NCBI RefSeq assembly: GCF_035594125.1
Contig: NC_087171.1
Span: forward strand, 13,618,267 to 13,682,266
DNA from: Scylla paramamosain
Lineage: Eukaryota > Arthropoda > Malacostraca > Decapoda > Portunidae
Direction of reading: 5' to 3'
DNA length: 64,000 bases
Part shown: piece after piece, positions 50,401 to 61,614 of the stretch
Layout: every line of letters starts with the position of its first letter
Position numbering within the stretch: the stretch's first letter is position 1
Made by a program: the position numbers and the translations under genes
Notes under the pieces: generated by a model
The model's input: the letters and a program-made list of their open reading frames with translations, nothing else
What the model was told of the DNA's origin: nothing
Databases searched by the model: none

Positions 50401-53400
50401 AGTTAAACTTGCCAAATATATGTGATTTTGATTATTCAGTAAGTTCCACAATTCAAAATGCTGTACTCCACATGGTCTTTAATAAGGTTTACTAAGAAAA
50501 ATAGAATTTTTTTTAGAGTCAATAAGAGCCATTCAAAACTGGCAATGGATGCAAGTCATGTAAGCAACTTAAAACAATGTTAAATTTCTCATGTGAATGA
50601 GCTGTGAAATCTTGGATATGTTGCTTGGTTTCCATTACAGATTTGTAATAAATTGTACAGTTTCTTAGCAAAACTTTATCATTTGGCAAGTGAAATAGTG
50701 TGTTTTCAATCAAGGAACACATCTCAACCACATACATCTGGTATATCTCGTTGATGTACTTGCTTATGTATTGAACAGCCAAATAGATTAAAGGTGTAGC
50801 CTAGGCAGCAAAGAGAGAATGGTTTCTTAGTGAAAATTTTCCTTCATTATTAGAATTCACTATAGCAGCAGCAAAAATCAATGAAGGTGTCATTCCTATA
50901 GTCTGACCATTTTATCCTGAGCATTTTGGCATTGTCCTTTCCGGGGATTTCCCGGCCTGCAGTACTGCCACAGTTGTACCAAGACACACCTCATGTCAGG
51001 ACTTACTGATACAAGAGAGACTGATGAGAGAACTTCCATCTGCCTTATGGCAACAACAGCCACTCCTCTCTCAATTGCCAGGACCTGGGAAGATGCGTGT
51101 GCCTCCTTGGACTGGTGAAGGCAATGGTGGCAATCTGGGAAGCCCAGACCTCTCAGATATGCGGCAACAGTAGCAAACCCCACAGCTACTACAGCTACCA
51201 CCACTACCACAGCAGTATCAGCCACTGACACTGATGTTGCTGCCACCACCAACAACAGGAACAGCAGTAGCAGCAACAACAATAGCAGTAACAACAGCAG
51301 CAGTAACAATAACAACAACAGGAGCAACAGCAACAAGAGGAGGAAGAAACTAGGTCAGCAGAGGTCAGGACCTCACTCCGCCACACCAGGTGCGTGACCC
51401 AAGCCTCCTGCACCCCTGCCCCACTCACATTCTCTCAGGTCCCATAGGGACATCAGGGTGGAGACAGACCGTGCTGCAACTACTGCTCCACCTCAGACAC
51501 ACACACAAGGTGTGCTACAGCCGTACTGCTGACCTTCAGCAGGAAATGATTCTCAGGAGGGTCTTGACAAAAGGATGGGGAAAAGAGCAAAATCCTCACC
51601 CTCAGCTGCCCTTTTGGGACACCCCCCCTCACCACCCCTGTCCACCATCATGGCAAGCACAGTTGCTTGTGGCAACACCACAATTGGAACCCACTCATGT
51701 GGCAGGGAAGGCAAGTAACATGCCTCCCCCTGCCAAGGTAGCCCAAGGTCAACCCAGCCCCAGGGGACAACAAAAGATCAGCCACCTCAACCACCACCTT
51801 ACTGTCGTGTCGGCCAACGTGAGGGGTCTCCGCACCAGCCTTGGTGACCTCAGCCACAACCTTGTCTTCTGTCTTCAAACACCATGCAGACATTGTTGCC
51901 ATCATGGAAACCTGACTCAGTGGTTAGATGGAGCTGATGTTTGGCAACATCCTGGGCTACACAAAGTGGGTGAGGAAGGACTGTGGGCATAGAGTGGGTG
52001 GAGGTATGGCTGCCTGCTTTAAACATGGCCTCCAAAGTTAAGAAACTGACATTGTACTGCCTGAAGGAACAAAGGCACTGTTCTTCAGGGTGATGCTAAA
52101 TGACAGCACACGACTTCTCTCATGTGTCATGTACTGCCCCCCAGGCAAGGACATTTAGTGCTGGATTTCCTGATGGAGGAACTGGACACTGCTACAGTAG
52201 CACAAGTTTCCCATGTCATGATTCTGGGGGATCTGAGCTTCCACCTGAAGCAGAATGCCTTCAACACCCTCCTGATGGTGTAGGGTCTGGCAAATCACAT
52301 GCCCTCTCCTACACATGAGAGGGGAGGGTCACTGGATCCTGTGCAGACGGATCTCCCCGACTCCAGCATCCTTTGCCATCAGCTGGGGACGGTGGGCACC
52401 TCTGATCACCACACAGTGCTGAACACATCAAACTGGACAGGGTAAGGGAGGTCACTGCCCTGTGCACTATCTGGCTGTGGGAACAGGCTGACTGGGCATC
52501 CCTGAAACATGCCATTGTTCACATGGATTGGGACACCCTACTGATGGGTAATGTGGAGGAAAAGGCTCATGTCCTCACTGCCAAGCTCCTTGGCCTTCAG
52601 CAGCTGCATATCTCCAACAGGAGGTATCTCACCAGGCCTGGTGATCCTGCTTGGTTCGGTTACATATGCCAAGTGATTGCTGAAGCCAAACATGCAGCCT
52701 GGTTGAGGTACAAGTGAAAAGTGTTGTCCATCACATCACAACTGGGCCCAACATCATGCACTGTGTAGGCAGGTGACAGCTACCTACAGGTGGGTGAAGT
52801 GGCAGCAGTGAGAGGACTTGAGGCAAAAGCTCTGTGGCTCAGGAGTTAGCCACAAGACCTGGTGGAGGCCTGTCAAGGAGCAACAAGGAACGGGTAATCA
52901 TGATGCTGTTCCTCCACTAACTAGGCTGGACGGAACAACAGCCACCAGCTGTGAGGACAAGGTTTCTCTACTTGCTGATTTTTTCAGCAAGATGTCAGTC
53001 ACTGATCTGGATAGATGTCCACCTTACCTCTCTCAGGAAACAGATCACACCATCAATGCTGTTCAAGTGACACTTGTACAGGTGGAACAGCTGATGAGGG
53101 AAGTGGAGGAGAACAAAGCCACAGGCCTAGATGATGTCAGCCTGTGGCTTCTCAAACACTGTGCCAGTGAGCTGTCAGGTCCTCTCACCAACATCTTCAG
53201 GTCCTGCCCGAGGAAGCACATGTGGTCCTCTATATGGAAGAGGCGCAGCTGGTACCAGCCCACAAGAACAACTCATAGTCTGAGCCCAGCATCTACAGAC
53301 CCATCTCACTGCTCTTCATGGTGGACAAGTTGCTGGAGCAGGTGGTAACCTGCTCACCTGAGTGAGCACCGCCTCCTCTTAGGTAGGGGATTCGGCTTCC

Positions 53401-55225
53401 AGCCTGGCCGCTCAACAGTGGACCTCCTCACCCTCCTCTCCTAAGGATGGCAGGATGCCCTGGATGAAGACATGAATACTTTTGTGGTGGCCCTAGACAT
53501 TGCTGTGGGCTTTGATAGGGTCCGGCACACAGGGCTTGTGAAAAAGCTTTACATCAAGGGTATCCAGAGCAACCTCTTTGCACTGCTCGAGGATTACCCT
53601 CAGGGGAGAAACCTCGGGGTAGTCATCAAGGGGCAGGCATCCCAGCCATCATCTATACAGTCCTCAGTTCCACAAGGTTCAGTGTTAGGCCCAATCTTGT
53701 GGAACATGTACATTGATGACCTCCTGTGGCCAGTACTGACTCTACTTGCATACACTGATGACTGCAGTCTCTCACTTCTATTGCTACTCTGTTAGTCAGT
53801 GAGCTGTCAGAGAGCTGAACAGGCAGCTCAGGCTAGTGGCAGAGTGGGGAGTCAGCTTTGCTCCAGAGAAGACACAGGTCATGGTAATCGCACAGTCTCC
53901 AGTTGCCTCCCCAGCTGTCTCGGGACATCTGTGTTTTGGAGGCCAGACTCTTCCCCTACGGGGACATGTCAAGGTGCTGGGAGTAACAGTGAACTGTGGC
54001 CTGTGCTTCAACTGCCATGTTGCTGTTCCTCACCAGGCCTCCCTGCATGTCTCTGCCCTGCATCAGATGGTGGGAAACCTCAACTCCTGGGGCATCCTTA
54101 CATTGTACAAAACTTAGATACAACCTAGTATGGAGTACAGTGCCTTGTCCTGGATGTTGTGTGCTGCCACACACTTGCAGAGACTGGATGCCATGCAGTG
54201 GAATACCCTGTGGTTGGTGGGAAGAGATGGACAGCAGGAGCAGCAGACCGGAGTCACACTGCTGGAGCAGTGGTGGGAGGTGTCAACACTGGTGGTCCAG
54301 CACAAGGCCCAGGTGTTTGAGGTACCTCATCTCAGCTTACTGAGACTTCCACCACAAACTGTCCAGAAGGAGTCCAGGATCACCACCCTTCAGTGACATG
54401 GTGGTGCAGGTGCCTCAGTTGCACTTGAGGTAGCACTAGTGGTCTTAAACAGCCAGAACCTCCAGACTGTGGAACATGTTCACAGCAACCATGAGTGATA
54501 CACAGACAGTGAATTTTCAGCAAGTGAAAGTGGCTGCCCACAGGTGGCAAAAAACACAAGCTCCCATACTAATACTATGTTAATGATTTGTGTATATAGT
54601 AGGATAAATGTATTTTTTGTATATATTTTCTTGTTTTATATTTAAGTGTAGGCTTTTTAAATATCATTAAAGTGTTGTTTTAAGTCTGCTCTAAGTTTAA
54701 ATATGTATACAGTAAAATCCCTCTCATCCGGCATTCGAGTATCCAGCAGCTTCAAGTATCTGGCACATTTTTCCCCGAGCTTTAAAATCAATAAAAAATC
54801 AATGTGTACTCATAAAATCGATTAAATTATGATTAATTATGAGGACGGCACAATCCCCGAGTTCCAAAAACAGTTTAATGTTAAGGATGTGATATTCATG
54901 GCTTCACTTGCTTGGCTAGATGTTAAAAGACAAACATTGATGCGATGTTGGCGCAAATTGTACCCTTTGATGATGTGTGATGATGAGGATGATGAGGAGA
55001 TTGAAAGGTTTGTAGGTGGCACGAAAAATTCGGTGGTGGTGAGGTGGCAGCGCAGGTGGTGACGTGCGGCATGGCGATCAGCTGATCTTTGTTATGGTAA
55101 GATGCATTAGTGTAGGGTGGTGATTGTGGACATAATTTCACTTCTGTTCAAGTATCCGGCATGCTTCAAGTATCCGGCATGTCAGCGGTCCTGTTGATGC
55201 CGGATAAGAGGGATTTTACTGTATG

Positions 55226-55290
<65 letters not shown>

Positions 55291-57688
55291 GAGCAAGGTT
55301 ATCAGTGACAGCCTAATTCGATAATTTGCCCAGTACAAGGTTTGGTAGTGCTGCAGGCCAGGAACTCCCCAAAAAGTACAACACCTAAATGCTCAGGATA
55401 AAATGGTCAGACTATAGTGAAATCCAGAATTGCAATGATATTTTTCTTTTTTCTCTCTAGCACACTGATTATGCCCTCAGCTATTTGTATTTTCTAATTA
55501 TTCCTTCAGCTATTGCATTTTCAACACTAAACATTCAGATCCCTGCCAGTACTACAATTTTATATAGAATGCCAAGATCTCACCTATTGGTGAAATGTAA
55601 ACTGGAAGAACAGATGGATGCCAAATAGGTTGCTGTGACATGACTTGAAAGGTGCCATCTCCAATAGGGTCTTCATTTAATCTTGGTTCTGATTCACAGT
55701 TGCTGGTGATGGGAGTTTGCACATGAAAAAAAAACCCTCAAGTTGATCCAGTTCAATTGATCTTTTTACATTACAGAATAGGGCATTTGAAGGATTGAAA
55801 ATGCTTTTTTGTATGAATCTGTTGAGCATGAGCTGCAATTGGTTGTAATTGGTCTTGGCTGTAACAACCTTTTAAATGATGTCACACCTGCTGGGGCAAT
55901 CCCCCCATTACTATATAGCTGCCTTGACACTGGATGTGTCATTATTAGTAAAAACTCCCCAACAGATTCAGGGAGAATAGCATTTTCAATTCTCCAGTTC
56001 CCTATTTGCTAGAATTTGTTGGGCATACAGTTGATGAACACCAATCTTGTATTGTGGCAGCACATACTACTTAGGTAGTGTTTTACTTAAAGCCTCTCAA
56101 CAAGCATAAAAAAATTAACTGGGACAGATTTCCTTAACTGGCATCTCAAGTGCATCTCTCCTCCTCACTCATGCCCATAGTAACATTATTTATTTATTAT
56201 TTTATTATTATTATTGTTTTTATTTTTACCATAGGCATAAATTTGATAACTTCTAAAAATAGTAATAACAAAATCAAAACCGTATTTGTTTACTTGTTTG
56301 TTCCCCACGTTATTGCATAAAAGATTTTAACCACTGTAATCACTAATTCTACATGGAGACAACTTTAAAAATACTGACATTGCAGTTAGAATAACATTAC
56401 CTTATGATGCAAATAAAAAGCTCACCAATTAAATCAGCTGACCTCTGGCACTCTTCAACTGTGCACTGCCAAACCTTTTAAGTTGCTGGATGGTCAACTC
56501 AGGAAAGTTTACAACTGCTTTAGTAGCTGACTCACTCTCTCTGGAGCTGAAGGATACATCTATAGATGGCAGCCTGTTTGGTGGAAATCCTGATGGATGG
56601 AAGATAGCATTAGTAGTAGAATGCAAGAGGTGATTTATGGCTGGATGATCTCTAAAGCATTTTACAGTGGGGAATGATGTGATGCTCTATCAGTGATAAT
56701 TCTTACTTGTTATGAAGTAAAAAAAGAGAAAAAGTTAAAAATTGCTTGAGGTAACTGGGTATGCTGAATGCAATGAACACTGACTCTGCAGATCATATTT
56801 TTGGAATTATTAATATTGGGTCTATTATAGTAATTCATCTAATAAAATTTAACTACAGTATTGCCCTTAAGAACAAAAACTTCTAACAAATTAGGCAGAA
56901 AGAATACATCTTTAGAGATAGGAATTTGTGTTCAGTAGTAGATGTACTAAGTTGCTTTGCATAGGTATTGGTACTAACTGCCTCCACTTTCTTATTATTC
57001 TTACAGGTTTTTGACTCTGAAGCCATCTGAATTTGCCAATGGACCAGCAATGTCTGGACTTCTTACTAAAGAAGAGAGCTATTCTTTGCTCATGAATATA
57101 TCTTCCCCAGGAGTAGCACCTCTTCCATCAACTATTTGTAAAACTTGCAAAAGCAGACAAAAGGTTCTGACACCTCCTCGAAACGTCGAGTCAAATTATA
57201 TGGAAAGACCAAAAGTTCGTCAATGGTGTGAGTGTGCTGGAGAAATGGCAGATGTCTTACTGAATGAACAGTTAGTGGATTGTTCTTTATCATTTTCTGT
57301 GAGCAGTAACATTTACATCCATGGTATGCATGTGCCAACTCAAATTCTCTCTGAAAATGTACAGGAGCATCTGACATTTCCTGTGGATTATTCAGAATTA
57401 ATATACGCCTTTCTTCAAGACTCCGATGGCTGTAGGCTCACATACACACACTTTACTGCACGTGTGCCTTGGAATAGTTCTGTTGAAGTAATTTTCAATA
57501 GGCCAGTTATGATTACACCTAATAAAACATATAAAATTGTAGTGGTGTTAAACAAAGTAGGAAGATATCCTCTCTTTCACATCTCACCTCAAGTTAATCT
57601 GGACTCGGTAACATTTACTTTTGGCAGAGGGAGAATGCGTGATGGTCTAGGACTTATAAGAGCTATAATTTTTGGTTATCCTTCTTAG
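38493..57688 (+). CDS. BTB-BACK-PHR protein, BTBD1/2/3/6 group, 6 coding exons
   Basis: Coding exons are 38493-38627, 43707-43846, 44355-44559, 45455-45554, 47029-47152 and 57007-57688: 1386 nt, 461 aa, all phases agreeing. The BTB/POZ fold spans about residues 30-130: 'WSDCSFLVGNENN', then 'HGHRLILAMSSPVFETMFYG' and 'LLQYIYTDEINL'. BACK follows (about 135-265) with 'LWDALLNWAVQECGRQSLEV' and 'NPENQRKVLGECFGMVRF'. The long last exon encodes a Cys-rich linker and a C-terminal PHR domain (about 325-461), from 'VDCSLSFSVSSNIYIHGMHV' to 'IRAIIFGYPS'. This order is that of BTBD1/2/3/6 (fly lute), which bridge cullin-3 to substrates; which paralogue is unclear, so no symbol is given. The last intron (9.85 kb) is loaded with mobile elements. 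The 5' UTR is spliced. Confidence 0.93.
38752..39050 (+). mobile_element. CR1-like LINE fragment (reverse transcriptase core)
   Basis: High similarity to 42335-42620 of the larger CR1-like copy. It spans the 'RVLPQGSVSEPLLFL' block (PQGS), 'VCKFADDMKIGRLIRSE' (FADD box) and 'NEWTDRWQMQFNIN'. Both ends are truncated. It lies in intron 1 of the BTB coding region. Confidence 0.85.
39050..39230 (-). mobile_element. Possible hAT / GTF2I-repeat-like transposase fragment
   Basis: The minus strand reads 'TKSANLVDVMSVKVKVINSI' followed by 'HTINHCQFQMLMDKVN' and 'EQYSDL'. This resembles the segment before the conserved HxxVRWLS region in hAT-derived proteins of the GTF2I/FAM200/ZBED type. It directly adjoins the CR1 fragment. 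Short and decayed, so the assignment is tentative. Confidence 0.35.
39231..40649. other. Intronic stretch, no gene recognised
   Basis: No recognisable domain. It contains two copies of the palindrome TGAATCATGATTCA (39725-39738 and 39997-40010), 272 bp apart. Confidence 0.4.
40650..43317 (+). mobile_element. CR1-like LINE, 5'-truncated, near-complete reverse transcriptase
   Basis: It begins in the endonuclease domain ('QVCLVGDFNFRNIDWS', later 'GNSDHREIRYNL'), passes a frameshifted linker (41308-41640) and enters reverse transcriptase at 41664. RT motifs run 'WLKKFKTPGLDDIYPRVL', 'SNYRPVSLTSVVGKILE', 'SQHGFTKGKSCLTNLL', 'YLDFSKAFDKVPHQRLLRKV', 'PQGSVLGPFLFLIYISDLDS', 'VCKFADDTKIGR'. One frameshift near 42296 splits the RT into two ORFs (to 42320 and 42280-43242). 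The C-terminal region ends 'RFMDGDNRWK' at the stop at 43242. The 3' UTR ends 'cttatgttc', an octamer-like end as in CR1 elements. It is sense to the BTB gene. Confidence 0.92.
45147..45172. repeat. (GT)n microsatellite
   Basis: About 13 GT units in BTB intron 3. Confidence 0.9.
45343..45438. repeat. Perfect 48-bp tandem duplication before BTB exon 4
   Basis: Two identical 48-bp units (45343-45390 and 45391-45438) directly precede the pyrimidine tract and acceptor of the exon starting at 45455. Confidence 0.95.
45555..46660. other. BTB intron 4, first part, nothing recognised
   Basis: AT-rich intron sequence without recognisable coding or mobile-element content. Confidence 0.4.
46664..46935. 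repeat. 39-bp minisatellite, about 7 copies
   Basis: Tandem 39-bp unit with core 'agtgagggagcaggaaaggt' and 'aggcaagtgcttgttcag', differing between copies at one to three bases. As 39 is a multiple of three and no stop occurs, it reads as a 13-aa repeat on both strands (FRSEGAGKVGKCL plus). It ends about 94 bp before BTB exon 5. Confidence 0.95.
47831..49592 (-). mobile_element. Jockey-like LINE, second long copy in BTB last intron
   Basis: Same family and orientation as 24541-27220. The T-run at 47831-47843 is the reversed poly(A) tail, next to 'tatgtagaaaggacactggc'. Minus-strand pieces read 'LLDRVESKAFRLINSS' (48300-48240), 'LFNTSKTQFLQLSTQHNL' and 'LSNFISSFLSDHSIAAVVDG'. It is 5'-truncated in the linker before reverse transcriptase. 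It contains a 134-bp internal tandem duplication and many indels, so it is inactive. Confidence 0.9.
48946..49213. repeat. 134-bp tandem duplication inside the LINE copy
   Basis: 48946-49079 and 49080-49213 are near-identical, differing at several scattered bases. The single-copy counterpart in the other long LINE copy is at about 25725-25857, so the duplication is specific to this insertion. Confidence 0.88.
49593..50895. other. Intronic stretch with unassigned ORFs
   Basis: The minus-strand frame at 50782-50519 reads 'AVQYISKYINEIYQMYVVEM' and 'SLIENTLFHLPNDKVLLRNC', protein-like but not recognised. The plus-strand frame at 50046-50495 is also unrecognised. Both may be relics of an unidentified transposable element. 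Confidence 0.3.
51230..51350. repeat. CAG/CAA trinucleotide-rich tract
   Basis: Imperfect CAG, CAA and AAC units, reading as poly-Leu/Val/Cys on the minus strand. Confidence 0.8.
51780..54600 (+). mobile_element. LINE with endonuclease and reverse transcriptase, heavily frameshifted
   Basis: The plus strand, across several frames, shows the endonuclease start 'LTVVSANVRGLRTSLGDLSH' (51795), 'ADIVAIMET' (51887), a degenerate GDFN motif 'VMILGDLSFHL' (52217-52249) and 'GTVGTSDHHTVL' (52390). Reverse transcriptase follows with 'NKATGLDDVSLWLLKHC' (53113), 'VALDIAVGFDRVRHTGL' (53487), 'SSVPQGSVLGPILWNMYIDD' (53660) and the catalytic-box relic 'LAYTDDCSLS' (53745). Many indels and stops make it inactive. 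It is GC-richer than its surroundings and unlike the other LINEs in the window. Jockey/I-type is the likely group. Confidence 0.85.
54710..55221 (+). mobile_element. Tigger/pogo-like DNA transposon, internally deleted
   Basis: The ends are inverted repeats: CAGTAAAATCCCTCTCATCC at 54710 and its near-complement at the right end (GAGGGATTTTACTG, ending 55221). TA flanks both sides (54708-54709 and 55222-55223), the target duplication of pogo/Tc1-mariner elements. The internal frame at 54829-55062 reads 'KQFNVKDVIFMASLAWLDVK' and 'TLMRCWRKLYPLM'. This corresponds to the region behind the DDE domain of Tigger/jerky transposases, which has a 'W-DVK--TL--AW-KL-P' pattern. At 512 bp it lacks the catalytic core. 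Confidence 0.8.
55226..55286. repeat. (TA)n(GA)n compound microsatellite
   Basis: TA repeats at 55226-55248, then GA repeats to 55286, directly outside the Tigger-like element. Confidence 0.95.
55418..57006. other. End of BTB last intron, nothing recognised
   Basis: AT-rich sequence up to the acceptor (attcttacag) before the final exon; only short unassigned ORFs. Confidence 0.45.
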
Positions 57689-57795
57689 ATCACACTGTTT
57701 CTTTTAGAATATATCTGCTTCTAATGTTTTATGTTCTCTTTTAGTTGAAATGAGGAGGGAAACAGATATACAACTATTACATTATAGTGGGGTGT

Positions 57796-57799
<4 letters not shown>

Positions 57800-57834
<35 letters not shown>
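57800..57834. repeat. (GA)n microsatellite in BTB 3' UTR
   Basis: About 17 GA units, 112 bp past the stop codon. Confidence 0.95.
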
Positions 57835-57838
<4 letters not shown>

Positions 57839-57910
57839 TTTACACATTTAATATTTGCACATTCATTTTGTCAGCTTTTTCTAATCACGAAAAATGCAGA
57901 ATTAACTATT

Positions 57911-57916
57911 AATAAA
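57911..57916 (+). terminator. Candidate poly(A) signal of the BTB gene
   Basis: AATAAA 223 nt after the stop codon. A second AATAAA at 58277-58282 could serve a longer 3' UTR. Confidence 0.5.
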
Positions 57917-58065
57917 AGATCTTGGCTTTTGTTGTTGTACATGTAGTTTGTCTAAAATACATTGGAAATATTTGATTATTGGCAGATTTATAGATACAGC
58001 AACACATTATTATTTTGTACATAAAAAATACTACCATTTAAAAGCAGTTCACCATTTAATTTATA

Positions 58066-58072
<7 letters not shown>

Positions 58073-58120
<48 letters not shown>
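58073..58120. repeat. (GA)n microsatellite
   Basis: About 24 GA units. Confidence 0.95.
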
Positions 58121-58124
<4 letters not shown>

Positions 58125-58805
58125 ATGTAGATGCTGATTTATAAACTTGAATTATAGTGACAAGTAAACAGACATTTAAGTAGGGATTCTGTACATACTG
58201 CTGTAAAAGTTATGTAAAACCAAATACTTGAAGTAAGAATCTCAGACTGATGTAATTTTGATTTATTACTTGCCTTAATAAAATCCATTTTTCTATGTTA
58301 TACTATGTTTGGATTATTATTAACTACCTTGGGAAGTATTGGCCAAATGACACGTGCTAAGGTTTAGGTTTCAGGAAAGAATAATATATTAGGTGACCTC
58401 TGTTTCTTATAACTTCTGAAGGGTTTTTTAATACCTATAATTTATTTATGAATATTTCACTTTACCTTGAAATACTAATTAGAAAACAATGAACATTTGA
58501 GAGTGGGAGGGACAGGATGATTTTTGAGTTTAGCAGAAAACACTGAATTTTTATCCTGCTGTACAGATGTTTAATTTCTGCATTTTTCTTAAAGCCAGTG
58601 ACGAAGTTTCAAATCATAAAACTACTTACATGGTGCAATTCTGTATTGAATAGAACTTATGAAAAAAAAAAAAAAATGGAAGTTAAAGAACAAAAAAACG
58701 TCAAATATAACCCTTCCACAAAATCATGTATCCATACAAAATCTGCATTAACTGAAGATTGTACTGACACAGTCACATCCTACATGAAAACTGAGGACAG
58801 CGTTG

Positions 58806-58808
<3 letters not shown>

Positions 58809-58896
<88 letters not shown>

Positions 58897-58924
58897 TTAT
58901 TTATTTATTTATTTATTTACTTAT
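58809..58924. repeat. (AT)n followed by (TTTA)n
   Basis: AT repeats at 58809-58891, then TTTA units to 58924. Confidence 0.96.
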
Positions 58925-60660
58925 TGGTAGACCTGTTTTCCAACTACCTGCACGAATTGAGGTCAGTAACATTCTATGTGGCGTTTTAAATGCATATTAT
59001 GTAAAATTTGCGATTGTGTTAACAACTTATGTATTAAATAGTAGTTCAGCTCTCTATCAGTGAGATCCACTGAGGACCAACTTACGTAATGTCTACTTAC
59101 GTTTCTGCTCAGGGAGATACAGAGAACCAACAACGGCTAATATGTAACAAGATTTCCTATGCATAACATCAAGGTGACAATATCTTTGAGGTGGGCTTAC
59201 GCAGTAAGTTATCACTTGAATCACAAAATGTCGTATGTTATGCCATATCGGTGTGCCTCATTATAATTTCAAGTTCAGTTTCACGCGTTACAAGTGTTTA
59301 TTTGCTTCACAATGCCACCGTGAGGTTTACAATGCATGTGCAAAAAAAAACCCAGTTGATTTGATTTCGTACCGTTTAAATTTGTGCACACGACAAATCT
59401 CAAGTTGTCTCCTTTGAGACACGCAAATACATGATGGGCATAAGAAAATACATAGGGAATAAGAAACCCTAAATCTTATAATTATTACAAAAGGATTAAA
59501 ATTAACTGTACTCGGAAATTTATGAGTAAGATACCATTTAGCTGTTAAGATATAAGTAGAGTTTGAAGAAAACTCCAAGCTCCAGCTTTATCATCTCAGC
59601 GTCCAGGTATATTTGGCTTATACTCGCATTACTCTCTACAGCAAATAGGACACTATATAATTAATAAATGGCCGTACGCGCGATGCACACAACCTCCACG
59701 GCACCGGTTAACCACATCTTTCCTTATTAACAATCCTGGTGAGAATATTAGTATTTCCTCTTGTCCTCTTTCAGTCTAACATGGAGATAACCTTCCAAAA
59801 AATAACATAACTGTAACCTACACGTCCTATAACATGACTATCTGTACTGCAACCGTTAGTCCATCGTGTCTCACTGATGCCACTGTAGATATCCCCTCGA
59901 CTCCAGATCCTCTGTAGTAATGGCGACGTCCTAGTCACTGGGTACAGCAATGACCAATAGCTGAGATAAAACTATAAGTAATATGAATAATTCTGACAGG
60001 AAGGTCGAATAGTAAACCGGAAAAGAAATTTGATCTGAATCCTTTCCTGAAACGATTCAGTTGTGATTCGATTTAAAGATGTTTCCTTGTATGTGGATGT
60101 CAGTGATTGAGCCGATTTTTTTTTTTTTTTTTTCCATCAGACTAATGCATTTAAAACTAAAACGTCGGAGATGAGAACACCTCAGTCTTCGAATTATTAT
60201 AGAAGAATTATAATAAACTGTATTCGTACAATTATGAATAAGATACCATTTCGTTCTTAAGATATAAGCAGAGTTTGTAGGAGACTTCTATGAGCTTCTA
60301 TGAGGTTTGCGGTACGCGATGACGACTGAAAAACATGATTCACGTTACCAATCCAGGTATATATCTATCCATGTACTACATAAACCATGAATTACCAAAC
60401 AATATAAGTTCACATCAATTTACAAACATTCCAGTACAGGCAGTAAACGGTTACTGGAGACTACAGTACATGCACTTAAACAAAAACGCGAATCCTGTGC
60501 TTTCGGAGATTCGAAGCTTCATATCTGACTAGTTCACACGATTGCTTTCATGTGTTATGTGCTGTGCTCTTCAATGTTTCCAAGTGATGTGCACACCTTG
60601 ATCTTGTCTTGCATATCACACATACACACACACACACAAACACACTAAAGAAAATGCGTA

Positions 60661-60666
<6 letters not shown>

Positions 60667-60744
<78 letters not shown>
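60667..60744. repeat. (GA)n microsatellite
   Basis: About 39 GA units. Confidence 0.96.
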
Positions 60745-60748
<4 letters not shown>

Positions 60749-60989
60749 TGCTTGCAGAGAAGTATCGCTATGCCTATAAATACTCGTACATGCGTTCATG
60801 GTCTTAAAATCATTCACGGAACCGCCAGCGCGATAGGCCGATTGAATTAGCTTGCTCTTCCAATTCACGCCTAGGCATTCCACGTGACCCTAACGTATTA
60901 TTTAAATTTATTATTATTTATTTGAAGATGAATTTTAAACAGATACCCACTAAAATATTTCAAACTCATGGCAATCCAGCATTTAAAAA

Positions 60990-60990
<1 letters not shown>

Positions 60991-61021
<31 letters not shown>
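60991..61021. repeat. (CA)n microsatellite
   Basis: About 15 CA units. Confidence 0.95.
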
Positions 61022-61023
<2 letters not shown>

Positions 61024-61100
61024 ACCATCACTTAATTCTATCAACAGCTTCAGTCCATCTTGCTGCACTGAAAAGCAAATCCTGTCATGGGATTTAATAA

Positions 61101-61103
<3 letters not shown>

Positions 61104-61146
<43 letters not shown>
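61104..61146. repeat. (GT)n microsatellite
   Basis: About 21 GT units. With the CA tract at 60991 it forms an inverted pair 83 bp apart. Confidence 0.95.
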
Positions 61147-61147
<1 letters not shown>

Positions 61148-61553
61148 TGTCTTTTTCACTGTTGTATAGCATATCGGCATTGAAAATCTTAATATTGTTT
61201 CGCCATAGAAACCTTTCGCATTGTTCTTTCACCTTTGAGGTACACAGTTCGCTATTTTATCTCCAACTCAAGCAAAACTGATAGAAACCGATAAAATTGT
61301 TGCATGGCTGCCCTCCACTTTCACAGCAAAAGCTTGACCAAAACTGTAAATGTTTAGATCGACTTTTTGCAACATTTGTGGATGACATAATCAATGATGT
61401 TGTCTTTATTTGGAAACTTTTGTTAATTTTACTCAACTCAGAGACAAATTAGCGATTGTCGTGTCCAAAGAGTAAGTTAGAATATATACCAAGGACTTCT
61501 ACATTATATATGGACTGAGACTGGAGCTGATGATTTCACAGATTCCGCTGTTG

Positions 61554-61614
61554 TGACGTCATTAGTCAGGTGGATGAGGCGCAAGGCAACTCAAAGCTGT
61601 CATCGATGACGTCA
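61554..61614. promoter_or_regulatory. Paired CRE palindromes
   Basis: Perfect TGACGTCA occurs at 61554-61561 and again at 61607-61614. Perfect 8-bp sites are rare by chance at this spacing. No gene start has been identified beside them, so function is open. Confidence 0.3.

Larger units (their letters stand above)
50896..55417. mobile_element. 4.5 kb unit bounded by 74-bp terminal inverted repeats
   Basis: 50896-50969 and the reverse complement of 55344-55417 match at 65 of 74 positions by hand alignment. The outermost 31 are identical, beginning CTATAGTCTGACCATTTTAT. Inside lie a plus-strand LINE (51780-54600) and a Tigger/pogo-like element (54710-55221). The unit may be a DNA transposon or foldback element that received other insertions, or two unrelated copies of one repeat in opposite orientation. 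No transposase clearly belonging to these ends was found, and no clean target-site duplication is visible. Confidence 0.55.

Noticed and set aside
53796..54343. Several overlapping ORFs on both strands
   Set aside because: They are frame fragments and antisense shadows of the decayed LINE C-terminal region.
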